Below, piece by piece: positions 7,053 through 15,966 of a stretch of 64,000 bases of DNA (position 1 is the stretch's first letter; each line of letters begins with the position of its first letter). The notes beneath the pieces were generated by a model. The model had not been told where the DNA came from. It was given only the letters and a program-made list of their open reading frames with translations, and searched no databases. Both the position numbers and the translations under genes were made by a program. Source of the DNA: Desulfoferula sp040751985 (GTDB lineage: Bacteria > Desulfobacterota > Desulfarculia > Desulfarculales > Desulfarculaceae); the NCBI GenBank assembly GCA_040751985.1, contig JBFMFU010000047.1, positions 62,001 through 126,000 of the forward strand, in the 5' to 3' direction.

Positions 7053-8366
7053 TTAGGCCGCGGCCCGGGGCTCGGGGCCCCGCTTGGCGTAGCGGGCCAT
7101 CAGCCAGAAGGCGGTGATGCCCAGCAGGCCGTAGAAGACCACGAAGGCGATCAGGCTCACCGCCACCTGATGGGCGTCCACCGGGCTCACGCCCTGGGCG
7201 GTGCGCATCAGGCCCCAGACCAGCCAGGGCTGGCGCCCCACCTCGGCCACTATCCAGCCAGCCTCGCTGGCGATGTAGGGCAAGGGGATGGCCAGCAGCA
7301 TGAAGCGCAGGTAGCGCTTGCTCTCCAGCAGGCGGTTGCGCACGAAGAAGCCCCACACGGTCAGCAGCACGAATAGGAAGCCCAGGCCCACCATGATCTT
7401 GAAGGCCGCAAAGGTGATGAGCACTGGCGGCCGGTCCTCGGGCTTGAAGTCGTTCAGGCCCTTCACCTCGGCGTTGAAGTCGTGGTAGGCCAGCAGGCTC
7501 AAGGCCCCAGGGATGGGCAGTATCTCGATGAGGTTGCCGCTGCCGTCCAGGCGAGGCACGGCCAGCAGGTAGATGGGCGCCTTCTTCTGGGTCTTCCAGT
7601 GGGCCTCCATGGCCGCCAGCTTGCTGGGCTGGGCCTTGGCCACCTCGCCGCCGTTGAGGTGCCCCTGCACCACCTCGAACAGGGAGAAGATCAGGGCGAA
7701 GATCAGGGCCAGGCGGAAGGAGCGGGTGAAGAACTCCACCTCGCGCTTCTTGAGCAGGTGATAGGCGCTCACGCCCATGACCAGGAAGCCGGCCACGATG
7801 TAGGCCCCGCTGACCGTGTGTACGAACTCGATGACCGCGAAGCGCTGGGTGATGACCGCCAGGAAGTCGCTCAGCTCGGCGCGGCCGTTGCGCAGCACGT
7901 AGCCCACCGGATGCTGCATCCAGGCGTTGGCCGAGAGTATCCAGTAGGCGCTGAGGTTGGTGGCGATGGCGATGAGCCACATCACGAAGGCGTGGGCCTT
8001 GGGCGACAGGCGGTCCCAGGTGAAAATCCACACCCCGATGAAGGTGGACTCCAGGAAGAAGGCCAGCGTGGCCTCGATGGCCAGCAGGGAGCCGAAGATG
8101 TCGCCCACGTAGGCCGAGTAGCGGGCCCAGTTGGTGCCGAACTGGAACTCCAGGGTGATCCCGGTGACGATGCCCAGGGCGAAGTTGATCAGGAAGATTT
8201 TGCCCCAGAAACGGGCCATGCGTTTGTATTCCTGGTCGCCGCTGGCGGCCCAGCGGGTCTCCATGATGGCCAACAAGATGCTCAGACCCAGGGTTAGCGG
8301 CACGAACAGGAAGTGGAAGAAGGTGGCGGCTGCGAACTGCAGCCGGGAAAGCATTAACACCTCCAT
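7053..8366 (-). CDS. cydA: Cytochrome bd quinol oxidase subunit I
   Basis: Haem-bearing catalytic subunit, 437 residues. FFHFLFVPLTLGLS near residue 18 contains a haem ligand His. FVHTVSGAYIVAGF near residue 185 carries another His. GWIVAEVGRQPW is the conserved GRQPW signature. The quinol loop is short (CIO-like class, without the long insert of E. coli CydA). I chose the ATG at 8366, giving MEVLMLSRLQF as expected for the family, with AAAGGGGG upstream; a longer open frame adds 23 atypical residues. No cydX or cydDC is next to it. Confidence 0.96.
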   Translation of the reverse strand: MEVLMLSRLQFAAATFFHFLFVPLTLGLSILLAIMETRWAASGDQEYKRMARFWGKIFLINFALGIVTGITLEFQFGTNWARYSAYVGDIFGSLLAIEATLAFFLESTFIGVWIFTWDRLSPKAHAFVMWLIAIATNLSAYWILSANAWMQHPVGYVLRNGRAELSDFLAVITQRFAVIEFVHTVSGAYIVAGFLVMGVSAYHLLKKREVEFFTRSFRLALIFALIFSLFEVVQGHLNGGEVAKAQPSKLAAMEAHWKTQKKAPIYLLAVPRLDGSGNLIEILPIPGALSLLAYHDFNAEVKGLNDFKPEDRPPVLITFAAFKIMVGLGFLFVLLTVWGFFVRNRLLESKRYLRFMLLAIPLPYIASEAGWIVAEVGRQPWLVWGLMRTAQGVSPVDAHQVAVSLIAFVVFYGLLGITAFWLMARYAKRGPEPRAAA

Positions 8367-8392
8367 GGCCAACCCCCTTTGCAGTGGATGAT

Positions 8393-8440
8393 AATAGTTA
8401 CTATTCTTGGAATTTAGCAGAGCCACGGAAGGCAAGTCAA
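8393..8440 (-). promoter_or_regulatory. cydAB promoter with palindromic operator candidate
   Basis: On the minus strand TTGACT (8435-8440) and TAAATT (8411-8416) are 18 bp apart. Six bases downstream of the -10, where transcription should start, is the perfect 6-1-6 inverted repeat AATAGTAACTATT (8393-8405). The A/T-rich palindrome resembles Fur/PerR-family sites in style, and peroxide or redox control would make sense for cydAB. The regulator's identity is inference. Confidence 0.65.
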
Positions 8441-8517
8441 GAGGAATGCTCTCTTAAAATTGTAAATCTTTTGCCGCCCTGCCAGGCAAGCCATATTAAG
8501 CCGCCGGTTTTTAATGG

Positions 8518-8550
8518 TTGGGCCCGGCCGCGGGCTGATTTATAATCAGC
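8518..8550 (+). promoter_or_regulatory. Promoter for the CBS gene inside an inverted repeat
   Basis: TATAAT at 8541-8546 is the centre of a 7-3-7 inverted repeat, GCTGATTTATAATCAGC (8534-8550). A weak -35, TTGGGC, lies 17 bp upstream at 8518-8523. The overlap of palindrome and -10 suggests a repressor site. Confidence 0.5.
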
Positions 8551-8607
8551 GGGTAAACTAACCGGCCCTGGGCCCGCCCCGCTTGGTCTGGCAGGAGGAG
8601 GATTTCC

Positions 8608-9249
8608 ATGAAAATCAAGCACTGGATGACCCCCGACCCCATAACCGTGCAGCCGGACACCCCGCTGCCCCAGGCCAGCAAGCTCATGGCCCAGAACAAA
8701 ATCCGCCGCCTGCCGGTGGTGGACAAAAAGGGCCGCCTGGTGGGCATCCTCACCAGCCGCAACGTCATCGAGGCCATGCCCTCGGCGGCCACCACCCTGA
8801 GCGTGCACGAGATGTACGCCCTGTTGGACAAGCTCACGGTGGGCGAGGTGATGCACAAGTCGCCCATGACCGTGGCCCCGGACGACCGGGTGCAGGACGT
8901 GATCCAGCGGGGCCAGAAGGAGGGCTTCGGCGCCTTCCCGGTGGTGGAGGACGGCCGCCTGGTGGGCATCGCCACCGAGACCGAGATCATCAACGCCCTG
9001 ATGCAGCTCATCGGCGAGCGCGAGGGCACCTGCACCATCGAGCTGGAGGGCGTGGAGCTGGGCAAAGAGGTGGGCGCCACCGGCCGCATCGCCTCGGTCA
9101 TCGAAAAGCGCGGGGTGCCGGTGGAGGCCATCTTCACCGCCCCCCACCGCGGACGCCCCGGCAACCAGGTCTTCATCCGGGCCCGCACCCCCCACAAGGC
9201 CAACCTGCAGTCCGACCTGGACGCGGCCGGCTTCAAGGTGGTCATCTAA
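8608..9249 (+). CDS. CBS-pair protein with C-terminal ACT-like domain (AcuB-like)
   Basis: The 213-residue protein has two CBS domains. The first spans residues 1-57 (MKIKHWMTPDPITVQ to GRLVGILTSRNVIEA) and the second about 77-132 (VGEVMHKSPMTVAPDD to GRLVGIATETEIINA). A C-terminal segment near 140-213 looks like an ACT-type fold. This architecture is shared with AcuB-like proteins, in which CBS pairs usually bind adenine nucleotides. The start is backed by AGGAGGAGG. It is monocistronic, between a palindromic promoter and a terminator. The ligand and partner are unknown. Confidence 0.8.
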   Translation: MKIKHWMTPDPITVQPDTPLPQASKLMAQNKIRRLPVVDKKGRLVGILTSRNVIEAMPSAATTLSVHEMYALLDKLTVGEVMHKSPMTVAPDDRVQDVIQRGQKEGFGAFPVVEDGRLVGIATETEIINALMQLIGEREGTCTIELEGVELGKEVGATGRIASVIEKRGVPVEAIFTAPHRGRPGNQVFIRARTPHKANLQSDLDAAGFKVVI

Positions 9250-9272
9250 CCACCGCCCAACCAAACGACGCC

Positions 9273-9307
9273 ATACGGCCGGCCCCGCCCAGGGCCGGCC
9301 GTATTTT
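9273..9307 (+). terminator. Terminator after the CBS gene
   Basis: A perfect 13-bp stem, ATACGGCCGGCCC (9273-9285) with 9292-9304, has a six-base loop and is followed by TTT. It separates convergent genes. On the minus strand it lacks a T run, so it mainly serves the plus strand. Confidence 0.85.
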
Positions 9308-9321
9308 GCGCCGCGCGGTTA

Positions 9322-10457
9322 TTAGTCTAGGGTCTGCCGGTAGCGCTTCAGGGCCACGGTCATCATCACCAACATGAACAGGGCGATGGGCCATAGCTCG
9401 GGCCAGCACTGGGCCAGGCCGTTGCCCTTGAGCAGGATGCCCCGCACCAGGCGCAGGTAGTGGGTCAGGGGCAGGACCGAGCCGATGACCTGGGCCCAGT
9501 CGGGCATGCCCCGGAAGGGGAACATGAAGCCCGAGAGCAGTATGGAGGGCAGGAAGAACAGAAAGGACATCTGCACGGCCTGAAGCTGGTTCTGGGCCAC
9601 GGTGGAGAAGGTGATGCCCACCATCAGGTTGGCGGCGATGAACAGCAGCGAGACCATGAACAAAAGCACAAGGCTGCCCGCCATGGGCACCTGGAAGAGG
9701 TAGCGGGCGGCCAGCACGATCAAGGCCATCTGTATGTAACCCACTATGATGTAGGGCAGCAGCTTGCCCAGCATCACCTCCAGGGGCTGCACCGGCGTGG
9801 TCAAGAGGTTCTCCATGGTGCCCCGCTCCCGCTCCCGGGTCACGGCCAGGGAGGTGATCACCACCATGGTCATGGTCAGCACCACGCCCATCAGGCCGGG
9901 CACGATGTTGTACTGGGTGATGCCCTCGGGGTTGTAGCGGCGGTGGATCACCACGTCCACCGGACCCGGGTTGGCGCGCAGGCGGGCCAGGGGGCCGCTC
10001 AGGTCCCGCTCCAGGGCCTGGTTGACCAGGGTGGCCAGGGCGAAGACGGCGTTACTGACCGCGGCCGGATCGGTGGCGTCGGCCTCCAACAGCAGCGTGG
10101 GCCGCTCCCCGCGCACCAGGCGGCGGCTGAACTGGGGCGGCACGCTGACCACGAACTGCACCTGGCCCTCGGCCAGCAGGCGCTCGATCTGGGCCTCGCT
10201 GCGGGCGATGGTGGTCACCCGGAAGTAGTCGCTGGTCTGCATGGCCGACAGGATGCGCCGCACGAAAGGGCTCTCTTCGGTGACCAGCACCGCCGTGGGC
10301 AGGTGCTTGGGGTCGGAGTTGATGGCGTAGCCGAAGATGACCAGCTGCAGCAGGGGAATGCCGATTATCATGGCAAAGGTCAGGCGGTCGCGCCGCATCT
10401 GCACAAACTCCTTGACCACCATGGCCCACAGCCGGGCCGGGGAGAACCAGGAGCTTC

Positions 10458-10461
<4 letters not shown>
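9322..10461 (-). CDS. ABC-2 type export permease (YhhJ/YbhS-like)
   Basis: Membrane component of an ABC exporter, 379 residues. One membrane segment near the N-terminus (GIPLLQLVIFGYAIN) is followed by a large extracytoplasmic domain and then five segments in the second half, the ABC-2 permease layout. ERERGTMENLLTTPVQPLEVM is a family signature. The start ATG at 10461 overlaps the ATPase stop (ATGA). With the ATPase and HlyD-like lipoprotein it makes a complete unit of the YbhGFSR/YhiI-RbbA-YhhJ type, except that only one permease is present, so it may act as a homodimer. The substrate is unknown. Confidence 0.88.
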
Positions 10462-11377
<916 letters not shown>

Positions 11378-11381
<4 letters not shown>

Positions 11382-12343
11382 TTGCTTGGGGCCGCGGCCA
11401 GGCTCACCTGCATGGGCTGGCCGGGGTGCAGGGTGGGCTGGCCGGGGGTGGGCCGGGCCTCCACCAAAAACACCAGCTTGGCCCGGGTCTCCTGGCTGTA
11501 GATCACCGGCGGGGTGTACTCGGCCCGGGGGGAGATGTAGCTGACGGCCGCGGTGAGGCCGGCCGGGCAGCCGTCGCAGCTCAGGCGCACCTCCTGGCCC
11601 AGGCGCAGGGCCGACACCTGCTCCTCGGGCACGAAGAAGCGCACCTTCACGTCCCCCGGCAGCAAGAGGGCCAGCACCGGCTGGCCGGCCGGCACCCACT
11701 CGCCCACGGTGTAGAAGGTATCGAAGACCCGGCCGGCGGCCAACACGTTCTGGCTCATGCGCTCCAGGCTCCAGCGGGCCTGGGCCAGGCGGGCCTCCAG
11801 CACCCGCACCTCCTCGGCGGCGGCCTGGATCTGGTCGCTGCGCGCCCCCAGGCGGGCGGTCTGCAGCTGGGCGCTGATCTCGGCCACCTGGGCCTGGTCG
11901 CGCAGGAAAGCGGTGTGCGACTGGTCCAGCTGCTCCTTGGCGATGGACTTCTGGGCGTAGAGCTTCTGGCGGCGCTGGTACTCCAGCCGGGACAGGCGCA
12001 GGGCGCTCTGGGCCCGGGTCAGGGCGGCCTGGATGGCCGCGATCTCGCTGGGCCGCTGGCCCTTCTTGAGGTCGGCCAGGCGGGCCTGGGCCTGCTGCAG
12101 CTGGCGCTGGGCGGCGTTCACGGCCTGCTGCTGCTCAAAGGCCTCCAGGCGGAAGGCCGGCTGCCCGGCCTTGACCGCCTGGCCCCGCTGCACGGCCAGC
12201 TGCTGCAGATAGCCGCCGGCCGGCGCGGCCAGATAGGTCAGCTCGGCCTCCACGTAGCCCTGGTAGCGGCCGGGCGGCTCGCTGGGGGTGCAGGCCGCGG
12301 CCAGCAGGGCCAGGGCGGCCAGGATCAGCAGATATTTTTTCAT
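11378..12343 (-). CDS. HlyD-family periplasmic adaptor, predicted lipoprotein
   Basis: Membrane-fusion adaptor of 321 residues linking the inner-membrane ABC pump to an outer-membrane exit. The N-terminus MKKYLLILAALALLAAACTP carries a lipobox ending at a Cys, so it is probably lipid-anchored. A short biotinyl-lipoyl half motif (AAPAGGYLQQLAVQRGQAVK) leads into a long coiled coil (about residues 75-200), then the second half and a beta-barrel domain with VPEEQVSALRLGQEVRLSCD. No TolC gene is in the window. Its ATG overlaps the stop of the DUF2461 gene. Confidence 0.9.
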
Positions 12344-13041
12344 GCCGCCGCCTGCCGGACCAGGGCCAGCAGCCACTTGTGGATGGGCAGCATGGCGCGG
12401 TATTGGGGCAGGCACCAGTCGGGCAGCTCGGCGGTGTAGAACTGGGGCGGTATGTCCGCCTCCCGCCAGGCGTAGAGCCCGTTGTAGCGTAGCAGCTCGG
12501 CCCGGGGGTGGCCGGCGGCGTAACCCCGCGGCACCCGCTGGAAGTGCTCGCCGCCCACCTCGTAGCCGGCCTTGTTGACCTGGGCCACGGCCTTGGCCAG
12601 GGCCGCGCCCCGGCGGGCGTCGGCCGCGGCCTCGCGATAGGCGACCAGCAGCTTGTCCGGGAAGCAGTGCATGCCCACGGCCAGCATCACCCGCGGCGGC
12701 TGGAGCTGGAAGTAAAAGCCCGGACACTCCATGCGGCCGCCGGGGCCCTCCCACCACCACAGGCCCAGGTGCTCCTTGTAGGGCGTCTTGTCCTTGGAAA
12801 AGCGGGTGTCACGGTTGATGCGGAACAGGCTCTTGTTCACCCGGGGATCGGCCTGCACCCCGCGGCTGAGGGTGCCCAGCAGGCGGCCCAGGTCCACCAC
12901 CAGGTCCCGGCTGGGGGCCTGCACCTGGCTCTCGTACTGCGCGCGGTGCTCGTCGAACCAGGCCTTGTTGTTGTGGCGGGCCAGCTCCGTGAAGAACTTT
13001 ACCGTCTGGGGGGTGTAACCCGAGAACCCTTGCGCAGGCAT
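12340..13041 (-). CDS. DUF2461 family protein
   Basis: Conserved protein of unknown function, 233 residues, matching the DUF2461/TIGR02453 family. It has FFTELARHNNKAWFDEHRAQ near the start, the core FRINRDTRFSKDKTPYKEH, GFYFQLQPPRVMLAVGMHCF, and a C-terminal LPDWCLPQYRAM. It is predicted cytoplasmic, with no signal peptide. Its stop overlaps the start of the HlyD-like adaptor, so it is the first gene of a four-gene coupled operon with an ABC exporter, an unusual companion for this family. A TATAAT lies upstream at 13074-13079 on the minus strand. Confidence 0.88.
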   Translation of the reverse strand: MPAQGFSGYTPQTVKFFTELARHNNKAWFDEHRAQYESQVQAPSRDLVVDLGRLLGTLSRGVQADPRVNKSLFRINRDTRFSKDKTPYKEHLGLWWWEGPGGRMECPGFYFQLQPPRVMLAVGMHCFPDKLLVAYREAAADARRGAALAKAVAQVNKAGYEVGGEHFQRVPRGYAAGHPRAELLRYNGLYAWREADIPPQFYTAELPDWCLPQYRAMLPIHKWLLALVRQAAA

Positions 13042-13101
13042 GCTCGCTCCCTTCCTGGCGCCATTGTATCTGAATTATAACGCAGCCCCGGCCCGGCGGG
13101 G

Positions 13102-14112
13102 TCACAGCCTCTGGGGCCCGCCGTATTTCTTCAGCAGGCCCCGCAACTGGTGATAGCTCAGGCCCAGGTTCTGGGCGGCCTGGCGCTGGTTGTAGCGCGC
13201 CGCCTTAAGGGCCTGGGCCAGCAGCCGGCGCTCGTAGCCGGCCACCGCCTCCTTGAAGGGCGCCGGGGCCTGGGCGGGCGCGGGCTCTGGGGCGGCGGCC
13301 GGCAGGGCGGCCGGCGGTGCGGCCGGGGCATAGGGCGAGGCGAAGGGGTCCAAGAGAAGCTCGTGCACCACGCCCCCGGCGCTGCGGTACACCGAGCGCT
13401 CCACCGCGTTCTTCAGCTCGCGCACGTTGCCCGGCCAGGGGTGGGCCGAGAGCGCCTCCAGCACCGCGGGAGCGAACTCCGGCGGCTGGGGCCGGCCCAG
13501 CTCGGCGGCCATGCGCCCCGCGAAGTGCCGGGCCAGGAGCAGCACGTCCTCGCCCCGGGCCCGCAGGGGCGGCAGGGTCAGCACCTCGAAGCTGAGCCGG
13601 TCCAGGAGGTCCTGCTTGAAGCGGCCCTGCCGGGCAAGCTCCGGCAGGTCGGCGTGGGTGGCCCCCAGGATGCGCACGTCCACCTGCACCGGCCGGCTGC
13701 CGCCCACCCGCTCGAAGGAGCCGTACTCCACCACGCGCAGGATCTTCTCCTGCACGGTGAGAGGGATGTTGCCGATCTCGTCCAGGAACAGGCTGCCGCG
13801 GTGGGCGGTCTCGAAGCGGCCCAGGCGGCGGCGGTCGGCGCCGGTGAAGGCCCCGGCCTCGTGGCCGAACAGCTCGGCCTCGATCAGGGTGGGGGCCAGG
13901 GCCGCGCAGTTGAGGGCCACCAGGGGCTCGCCCCAGCGCGGCGAGAGGTAGTGCAGCCGGGCGGCGGCCAGCTCCTTGCCAGTGCCGCGCTCGCCCACCA
14001 AGAGCACCGGCCGCTCCACGGCCGCAGCCCGGGACAGGGCCTCCTGAAAGGCCAGGAAGGCCTCGCTCTGGCCCAGGGCCTCTCCCGGCTGGTTGGCATC
14101 CGGCTCTTGCAT
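13102..14112 (-). CDS. pspF: Phage-shock operon activator PspF (sigma54 enhancer-binding protein)
   Basis: AAA+ activator of sigma54 RNA polymerase, 336 residues with no receiver or sensor domain, as in PspF. Walker A is GERGTGKE, the sigma54-contacting loop is GAFTGAD, Walker B is GSLFLDEIGNIP, and the arginine-finger region is FKQDLLDRLSFEVL. After the AAA domain an Ala/Pro-rich linker (about residues 235-275) leads to a Fis-type helix-turn-helix (YNQRQAAQNLGLSYHQLRGL). It is divergent from pspA; in E. coli PspA binds PspF and inhibits it until envelope stress. Confidence 0.93.
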   Translation of the reverse strand: MQEPDANQPGEALGQSEAFLAFQEALSRAAAVERPVLLVGERGTGKELAAARLHYLSPRWGEPLVALNCAALAPTLIEAELFGHEAGAFTGADRRRLGRFETAHRGSLFLDEIGNIPLTVQEKILRVVEYGSFERVGGSRPVQVDVRILGATHADLPELARQGRFKQDLLDRLSFEVLTLPPLRARGEDVLLLARHFAGRMAAELGRPQPPEFAPAVLEALSAHPWPGNVRELKNAVERSVYRSAGGVVHELLLDPFASPYAPAAPPAALPAAAPEPAPAQAPAPFKEAVAGYERRLLAQALKAARYNQRQAAQNLGLSYHQLRGLLKKYGGPQRL

Positions 14113-14244
14113 GTGGTCATTTATACTATATTTGGGTTATTTTTACTAATTATTAATCAATTCGCGAACGCCATTAGAGATTCGTCCAGGCAATTTTCAT
14201 GGGCAACCAGCCTGAATAACTGCCTTAATCCAACGCGCCGCCTT
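14113..14244. promoter_or_regulatory. A/T-rich pspF-pspA intergenic region (probable activator/IHF region)
   Basis: This stretch is strikingly A/T-rich, with TTTATACTATATTTGGG and TTACTAATTATTAATCAATT, unlike its surroundings. PspF-controlled promoters usually have upstream activator sites and an IHF bend here, and this region fits by position. I could not fix the exact boxes. Confidence 0.45.
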
Positions 14245-14261
14245 TTGGCCCGCTTGTTGCT
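14245..14261 (+). promoter_or_regulatory. Sigma54 promoter of pspA
   Basis: TTGGCCCGCTTGTTGCT matches the -24/-12 consensus YTGGCACGN4TTGCW at all but one strong position (C for A in GGCAC). The GG and GC doublets have the required spacing. It lies 66 bp before pspA, which is divergent from the PspF gene. Confidence 0.88.
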
Positions 14262-14327
14262 CTACACCGGCGCAGAACCGGCGGCAAACCAAGACCCAGC
14301 CGCCGCAATTTTCTCAGGAGGTATGAC

Positions 14328-15020
14328 ATGGGCGTGTTCACCAGGCTGCGTGATATCATTAGCTCCAACATCAACGCCATGCTGGATCGGGCCGAGGACC
14401 CCGAAAAGCTCATCCGGCTCATGATCCAGGAGATGGAAGACACCCTGGTGGAGATCAAGGCCGCCTGCGCCGGGGCCATGGCCGCGCGCAAGAAGGTGGA
14501 GCGGGAGCTGGAGGCCGCCCGGCAGCGGGCCGGCGAGTGGCAGGCCAAGGCCGAGCTGGCCGTGGACAAGGGCCGCGAGGACCTGGCTCGGGAGGCCCTC
14601 TTGATGCGCCGGGAGTACAGCCAGCGGGTGCAGGAGCTGGAGGATGAGCTGACCGCCAGCCAGGAGGTGGTGGAGCAGTACCACCGGGACATCGCCCAAC
14701 TGGAGCAGAAGCTGGCCACGGTGCGCGAGAAGCAGCGGGTGCTGGTGCAGCGCCACAAGCTGGCCCGGCAGCAGAAGCGGGCCCAGGGCGACATCCGCCG
14801 GGCCGACTCGGCCGAGGTGCTCATGCGCTTCGAGCAGTTCCAGAACCGGGTGGAGCGCATGGAGGCCGAGGCCAAGCTGGTCAACCTGCACCGCCAGCCC
14901 GGCCTGGCCCGGGAGATAGACCGGCTGGCCAGCGACGAAGAGGTGGAGCGGGAGCTGGCCGCGCTCAAGCGGCACAAGACCCAGCCCCCGGCCCCCCGCC
15001 CGGCCGGCGATAAGGAATAG
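14328..15020 (+). CDS. pspA: Phage-shock protein PspA
   Basis: Peripheral inner-membrane protein of the PspA/IM30 (ESCRT-III-like) family, 230 residues. The amphipathic N-terminal helix MGVFTRLRDIISSNINAMLD binds stressed membranes. The rest is almost wholly coiled coil (LIRLMIQEMEDTLVEIKAAC to about 190). It maintains membrane integrity and normally inhibits PspF. AGGAGG precedes the start, and expression from the sigma54 promoter at 14245 is expected. Confidence 0.95.
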   Translation: MGVFTRLRDIISSNINAMLDRAEDPEKLIRLMIQEMEDTLVEIKAACAGAMAARKKVERELEAARQRAGEWQAKAELAVDKGREDLAREALLMRREYSQRVQELEDELTASQEVVEQYHRDIAQLEQKLATVREKQRVLVQRHKLARQQKRAQGDIRRADSAEVLMRFEQFQNRVERMEAEAKLVNLHRQPGLAREIDRLASDEEVERELAALKRHKTQPPAPRPAGDKE

Positions 15021-15024
15021 CCTT

Positions 15025-15271
15025 TATATTTCATGAGGGTTGGGTGGCGCTAAACAATGAACCAGTAATCATGGGGCCGTTATGAAAAAGGCGCCGACAT
15101 TTCCAGGGTACGGTTTGTACCCACTTCCGGCACAGCCAGCCGCCGGCAGACAAGGCGTCCGGCGAGCGAGCGCCGCAGGTGTAGCCAAAGCTACATCGAG
15201 GCGCGAGCGAAGCCGGCAACGCAGTATGCCGGGGACTGGCGAAGCCGGACGCCCGGCCCTCATGAAATATA
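15025..15271. mobile_element. MITE-like element with 15-bp terminal inverted repeats
   Basis: TATATTTCATGAGGG at 15025-15039 is the exact inverse of 15257-15271, bounding a 247-bp unit with no gene. Inside, an inverted repeat (GGCGTCCGGC at 15154-15163 against GCCGGACGCC) and a smaller hairpin around TGTAGCCAAAGCTACA give strong secondary structure. The unit sits between pspA and pspB, whose ribosome site lies just outside the right end. The outer bases are TA, as in mariner-type insertions, but a clear target duplication could not be proved. It has no transposase, so it would need one in trans. Confidence 0.6.
15157..15252. repeat. Hairpin repeat core, copy 1
   Basis: These 96 bases align with 48283-48380 over their whole length with few differences; CTAC(A/G)TCGAGGCGCGAGCG and CCGGCAACGCAG are shared blocks, and both end GGCGAAGCCGGACGC. 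The central hairpin differs by paired changes (TGTAGC/GCTACA here, the CGTAG/CTACG type in copy 2), so the pairing is kept. This is typical of a dispersed palindromic (REP-like) family. Confidence 0.75.
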
Positions 15272-15288
15272 CGGGCTAAGGAGGCGGA

Positions 15289-15531
15289 GTGTCGGCGGTG
15301 TTGACGGCGATCTTGGGTTTCGTGGCCCTGGTGTTGGCCCTCTTGGGCGGGGTGGCGGTGGCCATAGTGCGCATCATCAAGGGCCCCCGGGCCCGGGCCG
15401 AGGACAGCGACCAGCAGGAAGAGGCCCGCCTGATGCAGGAGTTGCACCAAGGGCTGAGCCGCATGGAGCAGCGCATCGAGGCCCTGGAGACGATCCTGCT
15501 GGAAAAGGACAAGAAGGGGCAGCAGTCATGA
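15289..15531 (+). CDS. pspB: Phage-shock protein PspB-like
   Basis: Small inner-membrane protein of 80 residues. One N-terminal membrane segment (VLTAILGFVALVLALLGGVA) is followed by a cytoplasmic charged and coiled-coil part (RLMQELHQGLSRMEQRIEAL), the PspB plan. In E. coli PspB and PspC together relieve PspA inhibition of PspF. The start is GTG behind AAGGAGG. Its stop overlaps pspC (ATGA). A 268-bp gap from pspA is mostly taken up by the inserted element. Confidence 0.82.
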   Translation: MSAVLTAILGFVALVLALLGGVAVAIVRIIKGPRARAEDSDQQEEARLMQELHQGLSRMEQRIEALETILLEKDKKGQQS

Positions 15532-15956
15532 GACACTTTCACCACCGCCGCGCAGGGCATTTCCGCCGCTGGTCCGAACGCCGCTGGCCGGGCGGCGGCC
15601 GCGGCCTGTACCGCTCCCGGCGCGGCGTGCTGCTGGGGGTCTGCCGGGGCCTGGCCGACTACTTCGACTTCTCGGTGACCTGGATCCGTATCCTGGCCGT
15701 GGCCGCCTTCGTCTTCACCGGCTTCTGGCCGGCGGCCATCCTCTACCTGGTCATGGGCCTGATCATGAAGCCGGCGCCGGTGACGCCGCCGCGCAGCGAG
15801 GCCGAGGAGGAATTCTACCACTCCTACGCCGATAGCCGCAGCCTGGCCCTGGGCCGCCTCAAGCGCACCTACGAGCACCTGGAGCGCCGTCTGCGGCGCA
15901 TGGAAGACGTGGTCACCTCGCGGGACTTTGACTGGGACAGCCGGGCGCGCGGCTGA
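15528..15956 (+). CDS. pspC: Phage-shock protein PspC
   Basis: Membrane protein of 142 residues with the PspC domain at about 27-80. The signature GLYRSRRGVLLGVCRGLADY is followed by VTWIRILAVAAFVFTGF and a second hydrophobic segment. The C-terminal 60 residues are a charged helical tail (RLKRTYEHLERRLRRMEDVV). The N-terminus is unusually His/Arg-rich. Coupled to pspB, it acts as membrane stress sensor or effector in the Psp response. Confidence 0.93.
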   Translation: MRHFHHRRAGHFRRWSERRWPGGGRGLYRSRRGVLLGVCRGLADYFDFSVTWIRILAVAAFVFTGFWPAAILYLVMGLIMKPAPVTPPRSEAEEEFYHSYADSRSLALGRLKRTYEHLERRLRRMEDVVTSRDFDWDSRARG

Positions 15957-15966
15957 GGCGCCCGCC

